Origin: Streptomyces graminilatus
GTDB lineage: Bacteria; Actinomycetota; Actinomycetes; Streptomycetales; Streptomycetaceae
Reading direction: 5' to 3'
Length of the DNA: 55,521 bases
Assembly (NCBI RefSeq): GCF_001418565.1
Contig: NZ_LIQQ01000325.1
Location: 1 to 55,521, forward strand
Shown: in pieces, positions 43,163-52,292 of the stretch
Numbering within the stretch: the stretch's first letter is position 1
Layout of the letters: every line of letters starts with the position of its first letter
Translations under genes and position numbers: made by a program
Notes under the pieces: model-generated
What the model was told of the DNA's origin: nothing
Databases searched by the model: none
Seen by the model: the letters and a program-made list of their open reading frames with translations, nothing else

Positions 43163-44584
43163 GTGTTTTCTTCGTTCTCCGCGCTGTCCGGGCGCGGGCG
43201 AGCGGCGGCGGCCCGGCTCGCCGCCGCGACCATGGTGTCCGGTCTCGCCGTCACCGGCGGGCTGGCCACCGCCGATACGGCCGTCGCGGATGGCACCCCG
43301 CAAGGGCAGGGCGGGGCGACCGCGACCATAGGCGAGCTGGAGACGTACGGCGCGGCCGTCGTCCACGGCGAGGACGGGGACGAGCAGGTGTCCGCCGGCC
43401 TGTTCGAGATGTCCGTCGACGACGGCGGCATGCTGCGGACGTACGGCGTCGACCTGCGCAACCCGGCACAGAAGGACGCCAGGTACGAGGAGACCTCCTG
43501 GAGCGGCACCTCTCTGGGCGGCAACAAGAACGCGGGCCGGATCCGCTGGATCCTGCAGAACTCCTATCCCCAGGTGAACGACCTCGCGGAGCTGGCCGGC
43601 CGGGCGGGCGCGGCCGGTCTCACCGAACAGGACGCGGCGGCGGGCACCCAGGTGGCCATCTGGCGCTACTCGGACGGCGCGGACGTGGACGCCGTGGACC
43701 CGAGGGCCCAGAAGCTCGCGGACTATCTGGAGAAGAACGCGCGGAGTCTCGCGGAGCCCGAGGCCTCGCTGACGCTGGACCCGCCCGCGGTCTCCGGCCA
43801 CCCCGGAGAGCGGCTCGGGCCGGTCACGGTGCACACCGACGCGGACAGCGTCACGGTGATACCGCCCGCCGACGCCGCGACGAGCGGGGTCCGCGTCGTC
43901 GACAAGGACGGTGAGCCCGTCACGTCGGTGACCGACGGCGGCCAGGTGTTCTTCGAGGTGCCCGGGAAGGCACTGGACGGTTCGGCCGCACTGAGCGTCC
44001 AGGCGTCGACCAGCGTGCCGGTCGGCCGCGCCTTCACCTCCGACAGCAGGAGCCAGACCCAGATCCTCGCCGGCTCCAGCGAATCCACGGTCTCCGCGAC
44101 GGCGACCGCGAACTGGGCGGCCACGGGCCCCGTCCCCGCACTGTCGGCGCGGAAGGACTGCGCCAGGAGTGCTGTGGACATCACGGCGGCCAACAAGGGC
44201 GACGAGGCGTTCACCTTCCGGTTGATGGGCTTGGAGCACACCATCGCGGCAGGGGAGTCGCGGACGGTGACGATCCCCTTGCAGGAGGACCAGCCGTACG
44301 ACTTCACGATCCTGGGGCCGAACAGCTTCGAGCAGCGGTTCGCGGGCATCCTCGACTGTGAGACCCAGGGCAGCGCGGGCGGCGACCGGGTCCAGACCCT
44401 CAGCGCCCCCGGACCGGCCCTGGCGGGCGGCGCTCCCGACGCCGGCGTGAATCTCGCCGAGACCGGCGGCTCCAGCGCGACACCGATGATCGCGGGCATC
44501 GCGATCGTCCTCCTGGTGATCGGCGGCGGCGTGGTCCTCCTCGTCGGCAAGAAGGAGTCGCACGGGGCGGGCCCACGAGGGTGA
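43163..44584 (+). CDS. TQXA-domain, LAETG-anchored surface protein
   Basis: 473 aa. Sec signal peptide (about 1-43), a thioester (TQXA) domain at ~60-180, an Ig-like stretch (ASLTLDPPAVSGHPGERLGP), and the sortase signal NLAETGG near 430 followed by a membrane helix and KK tail. Class E sortases of Streptomyces attach such proteins to the wall. The TQVAIW motif with its Gln163 is present, but the expected cysteine of the YCID motif is glycine (RTYGVDLRN, Gly95). So the Cys-Gln thioester adhesin bond cannot form. GTG 43163 follows GAAGGG. Confidence 0.88.
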   Translation: MFSSFSALSGRGRAAAARLAAATMVSGLAVTGGLATADTAVADGTPQGQGGATATIGELETYGAAVVHGEDGDEQVSAGLFEMSVDDGGMLRTYGVDLRNPAQKDARYEETSWSGTSLGGNKNAGRIRWILQNSYPQVNDLAELAGRAGAAGLTEQDAAAGTQVAIWRYSDGADVDAVDPRAQKLADYLEKNARSLAEPEASLTLDPPAVSGHPGERLGPVTVHTDADSVTVIPPADAATSGVRVVDKDGEPVTSVTDGGQVFFEVPGKALDGSAALSVQASTSVPVGRAFTSDSRSQTQILAGSSESTVSATATANWAATGPVPALSARKDCARSAVDITAANKGDEAFTFRLMGLEHTIAAGESRTVTIPLQEDQPYDFTILGPNSFEQRFAGILDCETQGSAGGDRVQTLSAPGPALAGGAPDAGVNLAETGGSSATPMIAGIAIVLLVIGGGVVLLVGKKESHGAGPRG

Positions 44585-44651
44585 CGGGAAGCGACACGGC
44601 ACCTTGACAACTCAACAGTGCGTGACCACACGGTGACCCACTGAACCACCC

Positions 44652-44683
44652 GGCCCCGGCCCGCCACCCAGGCGCCCGGGGCC
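44652..44683 (+). terminator. Terminator after the TQXA gene
   Basis: GGCCCCGGCC and GCCCGGGGCC pair at nine of ten positions with a 12-nt loop. Confidence 0.6.
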
Positions 44684-44731
44684 GCTGACGCACTCGTTTT
44701 CCCGCAGGCCATTCAGCAGTCTTCGGGGGAC

Positions 44732-45079
44732 ATGAGGGCTGCCCCGCATGTTGCTCTGGACGTGAGCGAGGGGGACGGATTGGCTGAGGACGCGATCAGT
44801 GCTCGTCTGGGTGAGAGAGTTCGGCGGGACTTTCCGGATGCCGATGTTGCGCGGGGCGTCGCCGGTGCCCTGCGTGTGTTGGCGGTCGAACTCGGAGGCT
44901 CACAGCAGGACATGGAGCGGCTCTTGGCTGCGGCCGTCCTGATTGCCGCTGGTGACGTCGACCGGTTCCGTTCGGCGGTCCGCCTCGCGCGGGAGGACTG
45001 GCGCGATCTCCTTGTGGCGGGCGGGCTGGGCCACGGGAACTGGCCGCGAGTGCTCGATGAGGAACTGGGTTCCCAGTAG
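44732..45079 (+). CDS. Small unknown helical protein
   Basis: 115 aa from ATG 44732 (CGGGGG immediately upstream). Other in-frame starts lie within the first 20 codons. Helical throughout: ISARLGERVRRDFPDADVAR, VAGALRVLAVELGGSQQDME, FRSAVRLAREDWRDLLVAGG. Small proteins with this YRDLLVAAGL-like ending are common single genes in Streptomyces, function unknown. Its terminator region is the target of element 2. Confidence 0.65.
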   Translation: MRAAPHVALDVSEGDGLAEDAISARLGERVRRDFPDADVARGVAGALRVLAVELGGSQQDMERLLAAAVLIAAGDVDRFRSAVRLAREDWRDLLVAGGLGHGNWPRVLDEELGSQ

Positions 45080-45291
45080 CTTGAGCCGGTGTGCCGGCCC
45101 ATCCGTCGTGTGCCAGGGCTCCGCGGCGCGACTGCTCCAGCGCAAGCGGGAAACAGCTGGGAACCAAGGTGAAAGCAGCCGAGCCCGTCCAGGCTGTGCC
45201 CCAGCCGTTCGCGCAGGTCAGCCGTCTCCGGGCCGTCCCAGGGCGGCCGGTGACGGCGGACAACCACCAAACCCGACGGGGTACCGGGCGC

Positions 45292-45375
45292 GGCGCCGCC
45301 CGCTGCGCCCCTGGTCACGGCCCCTCCGCCATACGGGTTTCCCCCCAGGGGTGGCGGTCAGGCAAGATGGGGTGT
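45292..45375 (+). other. Element 2 attL
   Basis: 84 bp, 82 identical to 50501-50584. Includes CCCCTGG...CCAGGGG, an inverted repeat around ATACGGGTTTCCC, and ends GCAAGATGGGGTGT. Confidence 0.82.
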
Positions 45376-45394
45376 TTCTGTCGAGTAGGGGCTT

Positions 45395-45443
45395 ACAAGT
45401 GGCCCCTGACCAGCGGCGGAACCGCTTATCAAGGGCCACTTGT
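45395..45443 (-). terminator. Hairpin at the integrase 3' end
   Basis: ACAAGTGGCCC and GGGCCACTTGT are perfect 11-bp complements, with an inner AGCGG/CCGCT pair. Lies between attL and the int stop, so terminator or part of the attachment structure. Confidence 0.55.
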
Positions 45444-45469
45444 GGGCCGTGGGCCGTCTGTGGGCCGTC
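45444..45469 (+). repeat. GGGCCGT direct repeats (possible arm sites)
   Basis: Three GGGCCGT units in 26 bp overlapping the int stop. Two GGGCCGTC units recur beside attR at 50429 and 50440, and one at 45230. Confidence 0.45.
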
Positions 45470-46427
45470 AGGCCGCTGGGGTGAGATCCAACGGGTGGAT
45501 GGGCCCGAACACGGCTGACACTGCCGCCCGTGTCCGCTCCTCGCTGCTCGGCATCAAGTGCGTATAGATCCGCAGAGTGAATCCGGGGTCGGAGTGTCCG
45601 AGGTAGATGCTCAACGCCTTGATGTTTTCGCCGGCGTCCAGGAGCACCGACGCGTAGAAGTGCCGTAGCGCGTGCATGCCGTCTCTCGGCGCGGAAGCGT
45701 AACGCTTGCCGGGTTCCTTGGGCGGGATGACGCCAGCGTGCGCCAGAGCGGGTTTCCATACGTGGTCGTCGAAGTAGCTTCGCCAGATGGCCTTGCCCAC
45801 GGCGCTGGTGAAGACAAGCTTCAGTGTCACCAACGGCCAGTCCGGAGTCTTCCACGGCAACGTGACTTCGACGGGCGGGAACTGTCGCATGTGGTCGCGT
45901 AGCCCCACCGCTACCACCGGGCTGAGCGGCGTATCTCGGAGCTTGCCCCTCTTGGGCGGGGCGAATACCAACGAGCCGCCCACGCGCTTGACCTGCTGAC
46001 GAACGTGCACCCACCCCGTGGCGAAGTTGATGTTCTCTTCAGCGAGCCCGAACACCTCCCCCTGACGGAGCCCGCACCCACCGCCGGCGTCCACGGTGGC
46101 CTCGTACCGGTCGGGCAGTCCCGAGCGCACAGCGAGTACGCGCTCTGCGGTCCATGGCTGGACCAGTCGGGGCTCAGCCGTCGGAGCCTTGACCGATTGG
46201 GCGTGGCAGGGGTTCTTCCTGATCACTCCGTCGTCAGTGGCAGCGTTGAACAGCGATGACACCGAGTCGTAGATCCCGCGACGGTAATTCGGGTTCGGGA
46301 CCGCTTCCTTGAGCTTGTTCAACCAGGTGCGCATGTGCTCGGGCTGGAACGAACCCATGGGACGCGTACCCAGGTAGGGGACCGCATGCAACCGGATACG
46401 TCGGCGCACGACTTCCTGACTGACCAC
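45468..46427 (-). pseudogene. 5'-truncated tyrosine integrase
   Basis: 319 codons from GTG 46427. Catalytic domain complete: GCGLRQGEVFGLAEENI (first Arg), MHALRHFYASVLLDAG (His-x-x-Arg), YLGHSDPGFTLRIYTHL (His and nucleophilic Tyr). The core-binding domain starts abruptly at VVRRRIRLHAVPYLG, and the usual N-terminal arm-binding ~60-80 residues are missing because a GntR remnant begins on the other strand at the same point. It may still be expressed but is unlikely to work alone, since arm binding is lost. Confidence 0.75.
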
Positions 46428-46736
46428 GCATCGTGGTTGGTAGACGAGTCGCCGCGACTGGCTGAGCCAGGTGACATCGCTGAGGGCACGACGCGGTATC
46501 TCGCCTCGCGGGGTATCGAACAGGTCGGGTACTTCGACGAAATCGCGGCTCGGATGCCCACGCCGGAAGAGGCCCGCCTACTTGAGATTGGAGCCGGTGT
46601 GCCGGTCATGCTCTGGACCAGAACGGGCTACTCGCCGGATCGGCCCATCCGGTGCACGATCACGACGTTCCGGGGCGACCTGAACCGGATGAACTATGAG
46701 ATCGGCGAGCTGTCCGCCCGAAGCGAGAACACGTGA
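46423..46736 (+). pseudogene. GntR regulator remnant (UTRA domain only)
   Basis: Open frame ending at 46736 with the second half of a UTRA domain: EGTTRYLASRGIEQVGYFDE, RMPTPEEARLLEIGAGVPVM, TTFRGDLNRMNYEIGEL. No winged helix precedes it, because integrase sequence on the opposite strand takes its place. Stop overlaps the GNAT start (GTGA), as in the common GntR-GNAT gene pairs of actinomycete elements. Confidence 0.7.
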
Positions 46737-47305
46737 TCATCGCCCCCGCAGAGCCGCGTGATGTGGCCACGCTGCTGGCCTTCCGGGAGGAGGCGGCCGC
46801 TTGGCTGCGCGGTCGTGGCTCCAACCAGTGGAGCCGTCCGTACCCGGCTGACAAGCTGTTGGCCACGATCGAAGCGGGCACCGTGTTCATGCTCCGAGAC
46901 GGGCATACGACGGCCGGCACGATCACGCTCACCCCAGACGCCGAAGAGGGTCTGTGGACTGATGAGGAACTGGCCGAACCGTCGATCTTCGTCAACAAGC
47001 TCACCGTTGCGCGCGAGTACGCCGGGCAGAACCTCGGCGAACGCCTGCTCGACTGGGCGGGCGACCGGGCGCACCGTGCGGGTGCTCAATGGCTCCGGCT
47101 GGACGCCTGGACGACGAACGAGGGTCTCTAGCGGTACTACCTCGCGCAGGGCTTCACGCACGTTGGCACCGTCCATGAGGGCACGGCGGTAAATGGCGGG
47201 CCGCGAGTTTCCGGATGGCTCGCGCAACGGACGGCACGGCTGACGGCGGATCACGGATTCACGGACCGTACGCCGACCCCTGAGCGGCTCCGATTCGTGG
47301 CCTGA
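46733..47305 (+). pseudogene. GNAT acetyltransferase with internal amber codon
   Basis: GTG 46733 overlaps the preceding stop. 190 codons would give a full GNAT: NKLTVAREYAGQNLGERLLD is the acetyl-CoA loop and GAQWLRLDAWTTNEGL follows. TAG at 47129-47131 interrupts it, and the frame resumes at once with RYYLAQGFTHVGTVHEGTAV and runs to 47305. A single CAG to TAG change (Gln) explains this. The truncated 132-aa product lacks the last strand. Confidence 0.75.
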
Positions 47306-47726
47306 GCTGCCCGGCGACGGAGTACGCCACCCGCGACAAGCGAGATCGCGAGTCACGGCTGTAGTACCTGCTGTGCAGCACGCGCTTGGCGGCTGAGACC
47401 CTGTAGGCATATCGCCGTCGGCCCACCACCCTGGCCAACTGTATTTTTCACCGGCCAACAGGACTCATCACCACCGTAGGCGGGGCTTACGCCATTCCAA
47501 TGCAGCAGCGCCGCTCGCCAGCTGCCACACCAGAACCCGCCTCATCTCCGCCCCTGCTAGGACGACATCACGCACTCAACGTCAGTGGTAGTCGAGTGGC
47601 GCGATAGCCCGGTTGGGTGTCAACTAGAAGAGGAGTCTTCGTACCCGGCTCATCCGCCGAGGAAATAATGCAGTAGGCCTAACTATGGCTGCGTAGATTC
47701 TCCATCCGTCTTCTTTGGGGAATACC
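47306..47726 (+). other. Non-coding region before the AAA+ gene
   Basis: 421 nt without a convincing gene. GC falls towards the 3' end (AGGAAATAATGCAGTAGGCC), marking the left edge of the imported gene and its probable promoter. Confidence 0.5.
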
Positions 47727-49949
47727 ATGTCTGAAAGACACGGCGTCTGCATATTTGGCGATCAAACGATTGACTGGGCCCTTGCCTCAAAGGCTGAAGA
47801 CAGCCTCCGCTATGCGAATGAGCGCCTTCATGTCAGAGTCGGCCTTAAGTGGCAGAAGGGTGGTGTATTCCTTCTGGCCTCCCTGATAGATGTCGGGCTG
47901 ACGGGGCTGACGGGCGAGCCGGTGGAGCCTCACTATTCTCCACCAGAGGCGCAAAGTCTATCTCCATATGAGAGTGGATATAACCACTCGTACGCCGTAT
48001 TTGCAAGATTTAAAGACCCCCAAGAAGGGGAACCTGCACCTGAAACCCAAAAAATCACTAGGGTCGAACGGTACATGGGATTCTGGCAAAGCAGAGAAAC
48101 AGCGCCGGAAGAACGTGAAGCAACGGATGAACACAAATCTCACGCTCCAAGCGTAATCGTACTCGACGACGCAGACCTTGGATTCCGGGACCAATTTAAT
48201 AACCCATCACGGTTGGACGATTTTATCCCAAAGAAAGGCTCGCCAGCTCCTCATCCGTGGATTCTCCTTAAGATGAGTGACGATGTTGCGAATGGGCACC
48301 TCTGGGAATGCATGGAAGAGCGGCTTAAGGATTCCGATGATTGGCTTGTGTCGCACCTTATCATTCAGACCTCCGTGGCACGCTTGAGGGATAATAATGC
48401 CGAGGTCAGCAAAGATCTCTCCTGGGAACGCTCTACTTATGATGTCCTAGCGGAAATCGAAGGATGCTCCGGGCTGAAGGGGCTAAAAAAGTGCAAGTAT
48501 CTGGTCGCGTCATTTGGACCGACAGGTGCCCTGCTCGTAATCCGCGAAGCGGACGTGCAACTGAGGCTCGTCTATGATCCGGAATCGATGGAGGGAGACT
48601 GGGCGGACAAGCATAAGCGGTACGGAATGATGTTTGGGTATGGCAGTGCGCTTTGTGCATCCTTGGTGACGCGCATAGTTCGTAATAAAAAGGCTGCGAT
48701 TGAGGAAAATCTCATCGAAGGCATGAAGGACGGACTTGCTTCGATGCAGATGCTTTACCGCGACGGCTTCGAGGTCCTGAATGATGAATTCCATGTCTCG
48801 CGCCGAATATTCGGCTTCGACCCTGATGAAACACCCGCAGGCGGGCAACTTGCGAGGGTAAACGAGAATTATACGAAGACGCGAGGTGGCTTTAAAAAGG
48901 TGTCTATCTCTGTAGGGGAAATTCTCGATCACAGCCCTTATCCCCCCATCATGGCCGAGCCGTCAACGAATCTTTATTCGGAAGATAATATATCGATGCG
49001 TGCGGCAAGGGAGGGGTTTAAATCACTTGAAAATGTGGCTCCTGTCGGTCAATTTGGCAGTCTCGTGACGGTTGATAAGGGGGAGATAGAGAGCCTGCGC
49101 GCAATGCGGAACCTGGTGTCCAGTTATTGCGACAAGATTAGTCTCGATACTAAGCCGCTTGCTGTTGCGGTGTTTGGAAGTCCCGGCTCAGGGAAAGGGT
49201 ATGCAATAAAGCAGCTCCTGAAGCCTTGGAGTCGGGATGGGGTAATAGCGCCCATCGAGCCGTTCAATCTATCTCAGTTTAGCTCCGCGTCAGAGATCGT
49301 GGGAGCCCTTCATCAAGTTCGCGACTCGGCATTGTCTGGACCGATACCACTCGCGTTCTGGGATGAGTTCGACTCGCCTTTGGGCTCGGTGCCCCTTGGG
49401 TGGCTGCGATACTTCCTTGCACCGATGCAAGATGGTAAATTTCAGCAAGGGGATCAAGTGCACTTGATTGGCCCATCGGTCTTCGTGTTCGCAGGGGGAA
49501 CATTCGAGCGGTTCGCCGACTTCGAGAAGCGGGCAAATCGTGTACCCGTCGAGTCCAAGGCGACCGATTTCATAAGCAGGCTGCACGGCTATATTGATAT
49601 CGCGGATATCAACGCGCCCAACAGTGGCCCTCTCAGTGGGTACCTAATGCTACGGCGTGCGTTGATACTTAACTCTTTGTTCGGAGCCAATAGAATTGCA
49701 AGGACGGATAACGGTGCATATGATGTGGATGATGGTGTGTTGCGCGCCTTTCTGAGTGTACGGCGGTACGAGCATGGGGTCCGCTCGATGGAGGCCATTA
49801 TTAAAATGAGTCGAAGGGGTAACGGTGAACCCCTTGACCGATCTTCCCTGCCAAGCGAAGAACAGCTGAACCTGCACGTGAACGGCAAGAAATTCCTGAA
49901 AAAGATGCGCAGCTCGCCGACTCGACTCTTCCTGCCCATCGCGGACTGA
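47727..49949 (+). CDS. Sugar-kinase-like plus AAA+ ATPase protein, candidate defence gene
   Basis: 740 aa from ATG 47727 (GGGGA six bases upstream; TTG 47715 is in frame). The first ~320 residues look PfkB/ribokinase-like: GVCIFGDQTIDWALA, SVIVLDDADLGFRDQFN, PHPWILLKMSDD, DLSWERSTYDVLAEIEG, LVASFGPTGALL, LRLVYDPE and a glycine-rich GMMFGYGSA. Such domains occur in actinomycete proteins linked to RyR-domain/AAA systems. The second half is an AAA+ module: Walker A FGSPGSGKGYA (~482-492), Walker B PLAFWDEFD (~541-549), sensor strand VFVFAGGTF, and SRLHGYIDI after it. Codon use is AT-rich. It is the sole intact cargo of element 2. The defence role is inference. Confidence 0.75.
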   Translation: MSERHGVCIFGDQTIDWALASKAEDSLRYANERLHVRVGLKWQKGGVFLLASLIDVGLTGLTGEPVEPHYSPPEAQSLSPYESGYNHSYAVFARFKDPQEGEPAPETQKITRVERYMGFWQSRETAPEEREATDEHKSHAPSVIVLDDADLGFRDQFNNPSRLDDFIPKKGSPAPHPWILLKMSDDVANGHLWECMEERLKDSDDWLVSHLIIQTSVARLRDNNAEVSKDLSWERSTYDVLAEIEGCSGLKGLKKCKYLVASFGPTGALLVIREADVQLRLVYDPESMEGDWADKHKRYGMMFGYGSALCASLVTRIVRNKKAAIEENLIEGMKDGLASMQMLYRDGFEVLNDEFHVSRRIFGFDPDETPAGGQLARVNENYTKTRGGFKKVSISVGEILDHSPYPPIMAEPSTNLYSEDNISMRAAREGFKSLENVAPVGQFGSLVTVDKGEIESLRAMRNLVSSYCDKISLDTKPLAVAVFGSPGSGKGYAIKQLLKPWSRDGVIAPIEPFNLSQFSSASEIVGALHQVRDSALSGPIPLAFWDEFDSPLGSVPLGWLRYFLAPMQDGKFQQGDQVHLIGPSVFVFAGGTFERFADFEKRANRVPVESKATDFISRLHGYIDIADINAPNSGPLSGYLMLRRALILNSLFGANRIARTDNGAYDVDDGVLRAFLSVRRYEHGVRSMEAIIKMSRRGNGEPLDRSSLPSEEQLNLHVNGKKFLKKMRSSPTRLFLPIAD

Positions 49950-50500
49950 GACTCGCCCGAAAACGGGAGTCCCAAGGCGAGTTGGGAGCACGAACCGCAG
50001 TTGAAGCAGCTCAGAACGGAAGCTCGGGTCTGGCTGCGTCTCACCTAATGGTCGTGATCCGTTCGTGGAGTCGCGTGTGGCGGCTCGCGCGGATTGGTCT
50101 ACTTGACGCGCAAGGTCAGGGCGCGGCGTTCTATCGACCTTCGGCAAGTCGGTCGCCTGTCGCCATAGGTGCCACAGCTCCTTCGCTCGTTGCAGCGCTC
50201 ATCGCCCATCCCCCTTGGCTCAGGGGTCGCAACCTAGCCACTGAGCGCACAGCCCGACGATGCCGCTTCCAGGCCGTTAGCCCAGTTCAGAGGCTAAACG
50301 AGCCCTGAATGATCGCCGCTTTCCAAGCTGAGGTCCGACTGTTGCTCGGCTTCGGGTGGAAAGGTGGGGGAGCGGGGCCGTGGCTGTTCGCCGGGTCCCG
50401 TATCGCACCAGGTCGGAGCCCGTCTCTCGGGCCGTCTACGGGCCGTCCGAGGGCGGCCAACGATGACCACCAACGACCAACAACGACGGGTACCGAGCGA
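49950..50500 (+). other. Non-coding right part of element 2
   Basis: 551 nt. Open frames here (e.g. 49982-50308) have the composition of shadows. Two GGGCCGTC repeats at 50429-50447 lie beside attR. Confidence 0.5.
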
Positions 50501-50584
50501 GGCGCCGCCCGCTGCACCCCTGGTCACGGCCCCTCCGCCATACGGGTTTCCCCCCAGGGGCGGCGGTCAGGCAAGATGGGGTGT
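50501..50584 (+). other. Element 2 attR, also ettA leader
   Basis: Partner of 45292-45375. Because it ends 41 bp before the ettA start it probably restores the native promoter region of that gene. Confidence 0.82.
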
Positions 50585-50625
50585 AACCCACCACTGCCAG
50601 ATTTCAAGCTGCCGGACGGTTTCTC

Positions 50626-52290
50626 TTGGCTGAGTACATTTACACCATGCGCAAGACGCGCAAGGCGCACGGCGACAAGGTCATCCTTGACGACGTGACG
50701 CTGAGCTTCCTGCCCGGCGCGAAGATCGGTGTGGTCGGCCCGAACGGTGCCGGTAAGTCCACCGTTCTCAAGATCATGGCGGGCCTTGAGCAGCCGTCCA
50801 ACGGTGACGCCTTCCTGTCGCCCGGCTACACCGTCGGCATGCTCCTCCAGGAGCCGCCCCTCGACGAGTCCAAGACCGTGCTGGAGAACGTCCAGGACGG
50901 CGCCGCCGAGATCATGGGCAAGCTCAGGCGCTTCAACGAGGTCGCCGAACTCATGGCGACGGACTACTCGGACGCGCTCCTCGACGAGATGGGCAAGCTC
51001 CAGGAGGACCTGGACCACGCGGGCGCGTGGGACCTGGACACCCAGTTGGAGCAGGCCATGGACGCCCTGGGCTGCCCGCCCGGCGACTGGCCCGTCACCA
51101 ACCTCTCCGGCGGTGAGCGCCGCCGCGTGGCGCTGTGCAAGCTGCTCCTGGAGGCCCCCGACCTGCTGCTCCTCGACGAGCCCACCAACCACCTGGACGC
51201 CGAGTCCGTGCAGTGGCTGGAGCAGCACCTCGCCAAGTACCCCGGCACCGTCGTCGCCGTGACCCACGACCGGTACTTCCTGGACAACGTCGCCGGCTGG
51301 ATCCTGGAGCTCGACCGCGGCCGCGCCATCGGCTACGAGGGCAACTACTCGACGTACCTGGAGAGCAAGGCCTCCCGCCTCAAGGTCGAGGGCCAGAAGG
51401 ACGCCAAGCGCGCCAAGCGGCTCAAGGAAGAACTCGACTGGGTGCGGTCCAACGCCAAGGGGCGTCAGGCCAAGTCCAAGGCCCGTCTCGCCCGTTACGA
51501 GGAGATGGCCGCCGAGGCGGACAAGATGCGGAAGCTGGACTTCGAGGAGATCCAGATCCCGCCGGGCCCGCGTCTGGGCTCGATCGTCGTCGAGGTCAAC
51601 AACCTCTCCAAGGCCTTCGGCGACAAGGTCCTCATCGACGACCTGTCCTTCACACTGCCGCGCAACGGCATCGTCGGCGTCATCGGCCCCAACGGCGCCG
51701 GCAAGACGACCCTGTTCAAGATGATCCAGGGCCTGGAGACGCCGGACTCCGGTTCGGTCAAGGTCGGCGACACCGTCAAGATCTCGTACGTCGACCAGAG
51801 CCGCGAGAACATCGACCCGAAGAAGTCGCTGTGGGCCGTCGTCTCGGACGAGCTGGACTACATCAACGTCGGCCAGGTCGAGATGCCGTCCCGCGCCTAC
51901 GTCTCCGCGTTCGGCTTCAAGGGCCCGGACCAGCAGAAGCCGGCCGGCGTCCTCTCCGGCGGTGAGCGCAACCGCCTGAACCTCGCGCTCACCCTCAAGC
52001 AGGGCGGCAACCTGCTGCTCCTCGACGAACCGACCAACGACCTCGACGTCGAGACCCTGTCCTCGCTGGAGAACGCGCTGCTCGAGTTCCCGGGTGCCGC
52101 GGTGGTCATCTCCCACGACCGCTGGTTCCTCGACCGGGTGGCGACGCACATCCTCGCCTACGAAGGCGAGTCCAAGTGGTTCTGGTTCGAGGGCAACTTC
52201 GAGTCCTACGAGAAGAACAAGATCGAGCGGCTCGGCGCCGACGCGGCCCGCCCGCACCGCGCCACCTACAAGAAGCTCACCCGGGACTGA
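50626..52290 (+). CDS. ettA: ABC-F translation factor EttA
   Basis: 554 aa. Energy-dependent translational throttle that gates the first elongation step at the ribosomal E site. Two ABC domains: GPNGAGKSTV and LSGGERRRVALCKLLLEAP with LLLLDEPTNHLD, then GPNGAGKTTL, LSGGERNRLNLALTL and LLLLDEPTNDLD. The arm and the linker (RLKEELDWVRSNAKGRQAKS) are of EttA type. The start is TTG 50626, since EttA proteins begin MAEYIY and no other start fits. Only a weak GGACGG precedes it, so initiation may be inefficient. Confidence 0.94.
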   Translation: MAEYIYTMRKTRKAHGDKVILDDVTLSFLPGAKIGVVGPNGAGKSTVLKIMAGLEQPSNGDAFLSPGYTVGMLLQEPPLDESKTVLENVQDGAAEIMGKLRRFNEVAELMATDYSDALLDEMGKLQEDLDHAGAWDLDTQLEQAMDALGCPPGDWPVTNLSGGERRRVALCKLLLEAPDLLLLDEPTNHLDAESVQWLEQHLAKYPGTVVAVTHDRYFLDNVAGWILELDRGRAIGYEGNYSTYLESKASRLKVEGQKDAKRAKRLKEELDWVRSNAKGRQAKSKARLARYEEMAAEADKMRKLDFEEIQIPPGPRLGSIVVEVNNLSKAFGDKVLIDDLSFTLPRNGIVGVIGPNGAGKTTLFKMIQGLETPDSGSVKVGDTVKISYVDQSRENIDPKKSLWAVVSDELDYINVGQVEMPSRAYVSAFGFKGPDQQKPAGVLSGGERNRLNLALTLKQGGNLLLLDEPTNDLDVETLSSLENALLEFPGAAVVISHDRWFLDRVATHILAYEGESKWFWFEGNFESYEKNKIERLGADAARPHRATYKKLTRD

Positions 52291-52292
52291 TC

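Larger units (their letters stand above)
45292..50584. mobile_element. Minimal integrative element 2, 5.3 kb
   Basis: Bounded by an 84-bp direct repeat (45292-45375 and 50501-50584; two mismatches), with weaker similarity for ~70 bp further left. The integrase gene lies at the left end with its 3' end towards attL. Contents: truncated int, GntR remnant, GNAT pseudogene and one large intact gene. No replication or transfer genes. The site lies 41 bp before ettA. Confidence 0.8.

Noticed and set aside
49982..50308. 108-aa frame after the AAA+ gene
   Set aside because: No ribosome site, no domain-like sequence, and it crosses the GC shift at the element end.
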